DNA from: Blastococcus sp. MG754426
GTDB lineage: Bacteria; Actinomycetota; Actinomycetes; Mycobacteriales; Geodermatophilaceae
Direction: 5' to 3'
DNA: 64,000 nt
NCBI RefSeq assembly: GCF_021699055.1
Contig: NZ_SSXC01000040.1
Location: forward strand, 1 to 64,000
The position numbers and the translations under genes were made by a program. How positions within the stretch are numbered: position 1 is the first letter of the stretch; each line of letters starts with the position of its first letter. The notes beneath the pieces were generated by a model. The model had not been told where the DNA came from and did not search any database. It saw only the letters and a list, made by a program, of their open reading frames with translations. Of this stretch, positions 60,578 through 64,000 are shown piece after piece.

Positions 60578-62233
60578 GTGGAACTCAGAGACACCATCGC
60601 GGCGATCCGGGCCGGGTGGTTCCTGCCCGTGATCGGGATGCTCCTGGGCGGGGGCGTCGGGGCCGCGATGGCCCTGATGATGACGCCGACCTACACCTCG
60701 TCCGCGCAGGTGTGGGTGACCTCCACCGACGCCACCTCCACCACCGCCGCGTTCCAGGGCAGCCAGTTCGCCCAGAACCGGGTGGCCTCCTACGTCCAGA
60801 TCCTCGGCAGCGAGCGCCTGGCCGAGGGCGTCATCGAACGGCTCGACCTCGACCTCAGCCCCTCGGGCCTGCAGCAGCGGGTCGAGCCCTCGGTGGTGCC
60901 CGACACCACGGTGCTGGGCATCACGGTCACCGACACCTCGCCGCAGCGGGCGCGCGACATCGCCGCGGCCGTCGCCGCTGAGTTCACCGAGCTGGTGATC
61001 GAGGTGGAGACGACCACCACGACGCCCACCGAGCCCGACGTCGAGCCGGTGACGACCGTGCCGGTGAAGGTGACCGTCCTGGACACCCCGGAGGTCGCCG
61101 ATTCGCCCTCCGCCCCGAACCTTTACGCCAACATCGCCGTCGGCGTGCTCATCGGCCTGCTCGTGGGCCTCGCGCTCGCCTACGCCCGCGTGCGCCTGGA
61201 CCGCTCGGTGCGCGACCCGAAGGTCGCCTCCGACGTCGCCGGCGCGCCGGTCATCGGCACCATCGCGCGGGACCCGAAGCTCGCCGCCAGCCACGTGCTG
61301 GAGCGCAACAGCCGGTCGGGCGCCGCCGAGGCGTTCCGCCAGCTGCGCACCAACCTGCAGTTCCTCAACGTCGACCAGCCGCCGCGGGTGATCATGGTGT
61401 CCAGCGCGGTCGCCGCCGAGGGGAAGACGACCGTCGCGGTGAACCTCGCCCTCACGCTGGCCGAGGGCGGGCACCGGGTCGCGCTGGTGGAGTCCGACCT
61501 GCGGCACCCCCGGGTCGTCCGCTACCTCGGCCTCGTCGACGGTGCCGGCCTGACCAGCACCCTCACCGGCGCCGCCGAGCTCGACGACGTCCTCCAGCCC
61601 TACGGCGACGGCCGGCTCTCGGTGCTCGGCGCCGGGTCCATCCCGCCGAACCCCAGCGAGCTGCTCGCCTCCAGCCAGCTGCGCACGGTGGTCGACCGGC
61701 TCCGGGACACCCACGACTACGTCATCTTCGACACGCCCCCGCTGCTGCCGGTCGCGGACGCCAGCGCCGTCGCCGTGGTGATGGACGGCGTGCTGCTGGT
61801 GGCGCGCCAGGGCAGGACCCGGCGCGAGGAGCTCGAGCGCGCCGCGGCCATCCTCGACCGGGTCGGTGCGCGCACGCTCGGGGTCATCCTCACCATGGCC
61901 CCGGCGTCGTCGTCGCCGCACTCCTACGGGTACGACGGGGACACCCCCGCGGAGCCCGAGCCGAAGCCCCGGCCCGTCGCCGCCCAGGAGAAGCCCCAGG
62001 CGCCGGGCCGGCGGGCGGAGGACGACGGGCCGGCGCGCGACGAGGTGCCGGCCGGTGCGCCGGGCGACGACGTGCCGGCCGGTGCGACGCGCGCCGACGT
62101 CGTCACCGGGCCGCCGACCGATCCCGCCGGCGGGGCGCGGGTCCAGGTGCCCACCGGGCCGGCGACCACCGAGATCCCCGCCGTCGGGCCGCCCTCCCCG
62201 CCGCAGCGCTCCGACTCGGCCAGCCGCGGCTGA
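60578..62233 (+). CDS. polysaccharide co-polymerase / tyrosine autokinase with extended C-terminal tail
   Basis: A 551-aa Wzz + BY-kinase fusion, paralogous to the protein at 45847 throughout (shared FQGSQFAQNRVASYVQIL-like segment and kinase core). Membrane helices lie near residues 15-35 and 185-205. The kinase has Walker A SSAVAAEGKTTVAVN near residue 280, Walker A' VALVESDLRHP (with Glu-Ser in place of the usual Asp-Ala) and Walker B YVIFDTPPLLPVADA. The tyrosine region is only HSYGYDGD. It is followed by a tail of about 90 residues rich in Pro, Ala, Gly and Asp, with repeated VPAGA and VTGPP units. The start is a GTG with GACGAGGAA upstream. Confidence 0.9.
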   Translation: MELRDTIAAIRAGWFLPVIGMLLGGGVGAAMALMMTPTYTSSAQVWVTSTDATSTTAAFQGSQFAQNRVASYVQILGSERLAEGVIERLDLDLSPSGLQQRVEPSVVPDTTVLGITVTDTSPQRARDIAAAVAAEFTELVIEVETTTTTPTEPDVEPVTTVPVKVTVLDTPEVADSPSAPNLYANIAVGVLIGLLVGLALAYARVRLDRSVRDPKVASDVAGAPVIGTIARDPKLAASHVLERNSRSGAAEAFRQLRTNLQFLNVDQPPRVIMVSSAVAAEGKTTVAVNLALTLAEGGHRVALVESDLRHPRVVRYLGLVDGAGLTSTLTGAAELDDVLQPYGDGRLSVLGAGSIPPNPSELLASSQLRTVVDRLRDTHDYVIFDTPPLLPVADASAVAVVMDGVLLVARQGRTRREELERAAAILDRVGARTLGVILTMAPASSSPHSYGYDGDTPAEPEPKPRPVAAQEKPQAPGRRAEDDGPARDEVPAGAPGDDVPAGATRADVVTGPPTDPAGGARVQVPTGPATTEIPAVGPPSPPQRSDSASRG

Positions 62234-62497
62234 CCGCTGCGCGCCGGCCGGACGAACAGGGATGTGACCTGCGCCGCTGACGGTCCGTGAGTGGTTGGCT
62301 TCATTACGTACAGTTATGTAGTGAGCGAGCCAAATCGTCACAGAACCGCTAACGTCTAGCCCGGCGGTCCGACAGGACGAGGCGAAGGCGCCTCACTGTT
62401 CGTTGTTGCTCACTCTGCGTGATCGCCGGGTGGGGCAGCGTGCTCGGGTCGCTCGACAGGACCAGACGCAGACGCACCCAGGGGGCTCGGAACCAGC
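62234..62497. other. promoter region of the second WbaP-type gene
   Basis: 264 bp without a gene. An AT-richer patch with TTACGTACAGTTATGTAG (near 62303) stands out from the GC-rich surroundings and probably contains the promoter. The exact -10 and -35 boxes are not clear to me. Confidence 0.35.
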
Positions 62498-64000
62498 ATG
62501 CAGGTTTCTCACGACCAGACGACTCGTGAGGTGCTGCCGACCACGGTCCGGACCCGCTTCCCCGGCCTGCGCCGCCTGCGCGGCGAGGGCACCGAGGCGC
62601 GCCGGGCCTGGCGCGCCGCCTACGTGCGCAGCATCGTGCTCGGGGACGCGGTCGCCGCCGTGCTCGCGGCCACGATCGGCTATTTCGTCCGGTTCGGCAC
62701 CGACGTCGACGGTGCGGCGGCGTACTCGCTGTGGGCCGCGCTGGCGATGCCCGTGGTGTGGGTGGCCGCGATGCACATCGGCCGCAGCTACGAGGAGCGC
62801 TACCTCTGGGTGGGCGCCGAGGAGTTCCGGCGGGTGCTGCACGCCGCCGCGGTGCTGCTGGCCGCCGTCGCGATCGTCTCCTGGGGCCTGGACCTGCGGG
62901 TCGCCCGCGGCTTCGTCGTCGTCGCCCTCCCGGCCGCCACCGTGCTGACCCTCCTGCAGCGCTACCTCCGCCGGCAGGCGCTGCACCGGGCCCGCATCGG
63001 CGGGGCCTTCCAGCAGACGACGCTCGTCGTCGGGCACCGCAACGCCGTCGCCTCGCTGCACGCCGAGCTCGACCGCGCCGCCTACCACGGCTACCGGGTC
63101 ATCGGCTGCTGCCTGCCCGACGGCCGGGCGGCCGACGGCCCCACCGACTTCGACGGGTTGCCCGTCCTCGGCGGCCTCGACGAGGTGCTCGACGTCGTCC
63201 AGCGGTTCGAGGTCGACACCGTCGCCGTCATGCCCTGCCCCGAGCTGGACGGGCCCTCGCTGCGCCGGCTGGGCTGGGAGCTGGAGAAGACCGAGGCCGA
63301 GCTGCTGCTCGCCCCCGCGGTGACCGAGGTCGTCGGCCCCCGGGTGGCCATCCGCCCGGTCTGCGGGCTGCCGCTGCTGCACGTGGAGCGGCCCGAGCTG
63401 CGCGGCGTGCGCCGGCTGGCCAAGACGGCGGTCGACGCCTCGCTGGCCGCCGGTGCGCTGCTGCTGACCCTCCCGCTGTTCCTGCTCATCGCGCTGGCGC
63501 TGAAGACCACCAGCCGCGGGCCGGTGTTCTTCAAGCAGACCCGCGTCGGCCGCGACGGGCAGACCTTCTCCATGCTCAAGTTCCGCAGCATGGTGCAGGG
63601 CGCCGACAAGATGGTCGAGGTGCTGGAGGCCGACAACGACGGCAACGGCGTGCTCTACAAGCGCAAGGCCGACCCGCGCGTGACCCGCGTGGGCCGGGTG
63701 CTGCGCCGCTACTCCCTGGATGAGCTGCCGCAGCTGATCAACGTGCTGCGCGGCGACATGAGCCTGGTCGGCCCGCGCCCGCCGCTGCCCAGCGAGACCG
63801 AGCGCTACGGCTTCGACATGCGGCGCCGCTTCCTGGTCAAGCCGGGCATCACCGGGCTGTGGCAGATCAGCGGCCGCTCGGACCTCTCCTGGGACGACTC
63901 GGTGCGCATCGACGTCCGCTACGTGGAGAACTGGTCGCTGAGCTTCGACATGATGATCCTCTGGAAGACCCTCGGCGCGGTCCTCCGCGGGCGCGGCGCC
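62498..64000 (+). CDS. WbaP-type undecaprenyl-phosphate sugar phosphotransferase (runs off the right edge)
   Basis: At least 501 aa, open to the end of the window. Starts MQVSHDQTTREVLPTTVR. It closely parallels the protein at 47696: RLRGEGTEARRAWRAAYVRS, YEERYLWVGAEEFRRVLHAA, QQTTLVVGHRNAVASLHAEL, MLKFRSMVQGADKMVEVLEA, DPRVTRVGRVLRRYSLDELP, DMSLVGPRPPLPSETERYG and KPGITGLWQISGRSDLSWDD. Only the last few codons should be missing. It follows the second Wzz/kinase gene after 264 bp, the same gene order as kinase 45847 then WbaP 47696. It would start synthesis of a second glycan, or of the same one with another first sugar. Confidence 0.92.
   Translation, partial: MQVSHDQTTREVLPTTVRTRFPGLRRLRGEGTEARRAWRAAYVRSIVLGDAVAAVLAATIGYFVRFGTDVDGAAAYSLWAALAMPVVWVAAMHIGRSYEERYLWVGAEEFRRVLHAAAVLLAAVAIVSWGLDLRVARGFVVVALPAATVLTLLQRYLRRQALHRARIGGAFQQTTLVVGHRNAVASLHAELDRAAYHGYRVIGCCLPDGRAADGPTDFDGLPVLGGLDEVLDVVQRFEVDTVAVMPCPELDGPSLRRLGWELEKTEAELLLAPAVTEVVGPRVAIRPVCGLPLLHVERPELRGVRRLAKTAVDASLAAGALLLTLPLFLLIALALKTTSRGPVFFKQTRVGRDGQTFSMLKFRSMVQGADKMVEVLEADNDGNGVLYKRKADPRVTRVGRVLRRYSLDELPQLINVLRGDMSLVGPRPPLPSETERYGFDMRRRFLVKPGITGLWQISGRSDLSWDDSVRIDVRYVENWSLSFDMMILWKTLGAVLRGRGA

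Overview
The window looks like the chromosome of a high-GC actinomycete, most likely a member of the Geodermatophilaceae (Blastococcus, Geodermatophilus or Modestobacter type). By eye the G+C is above 70% over most of its length. GTG starts are frequent, and several genes have a TANNNT box only 6-7 nt before the start codon, the arrangement of leaderless actinobacterial mRNAs. The gene content also fits: glucosyl-3-phosphoglycerate synthase, MenB, an NDMA-type alcohol dehydrogenase and an LCP protein. The strongest pointer is a formate dehydrogenase gene with an in-frame UAG at the selenocysteine site. UAG-encoded selenocysteine has been reported, as I recall, from Geodermatophilus and Blastococcus.

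Layout. 0-0.1 kb: the 3' end of an IS481-type transposase. 0.1-6.6 kb: a minus-strand run (MaoC hydratase, LOG-family protein, alpha/beta hydrolase, geranylgeranyl reductase), then plus-strand Nudix and menB, then two convergent TetR regulators. 6.8-15.2 kb: zinc alcohol dehydrogenase, HAD phosphatase, glycerophosphodiesterase, gpgS, a PAS-GGDEF-EAL protein, an SGNH-like protein and a TasA/camelysin-like secreted protein. The intergenic part of this stretch carries a duplicated segment and copies of a dispersed palindrome. 15.35-20.8 kb: a three-gene, membrane-bound formate dehydrogenase operon whose alpha subunit carries the UAG codon, followed at the exact bacterial spacing by a SECIS-like hairpin. 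20.9-29.2 kb: an NADase-type/discoidin-like protein, an OafA-type acyltransferase with an SGNH domain, a GNAT-like plus SpeD-like pair, a second GGDEF-EAL protein and small unknowns. 30.2-35.8 kb: a processive GT2 synthase, a 57-aa membrane peptide, a polytopic protein, a NodB deacetylase and a GH18 protein, together a probable exopolysaccharide synthase operon.

36.2-47.7 kb: a visibly lower-GC island that starts at an N-terminally damaged IS256 copy. It holds one GT2, four GT4-like glycosyltransferases, a Wzx flippase, a Wzy polymerase and a Wzz/tyrosine-kinase protein. 47.7-64 kb: high-GC DNA returns with a WbaP-type phosphoglycosyltransferase, an LCP ligase, an acyltransferase, a secreted lyase-like lipoprotein, a flippase, UDP-glucose dehydrogenase, a Wzy-like protein, a fused PssD-PssE transferase, a GT4, a second Wzz/tyrosine kinase and a second WbaP-type enzyme that runs off the window. 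The polysaccharide genes therefore contain two paralogous kinase/WbaP initiation-and-export modules, one with its kinase in the foreign-looking island and one in native sequence.

How the genes fit together: MenB (and perhaps the geranylgeranyl reductase) belongs to menaquinone biosynthesis, and the NrfD-type subunit of the formate dehydrogenase would feed electrons to that quinone. The rest of the window is dominated by cell-surface polysaccharide assembly and modification, with cyclic-di-GMP proteins nearby. No rRNA, complete tRNA or CRISPR array was recognised, and no selA, selB, selC or selD gene lies in the window.
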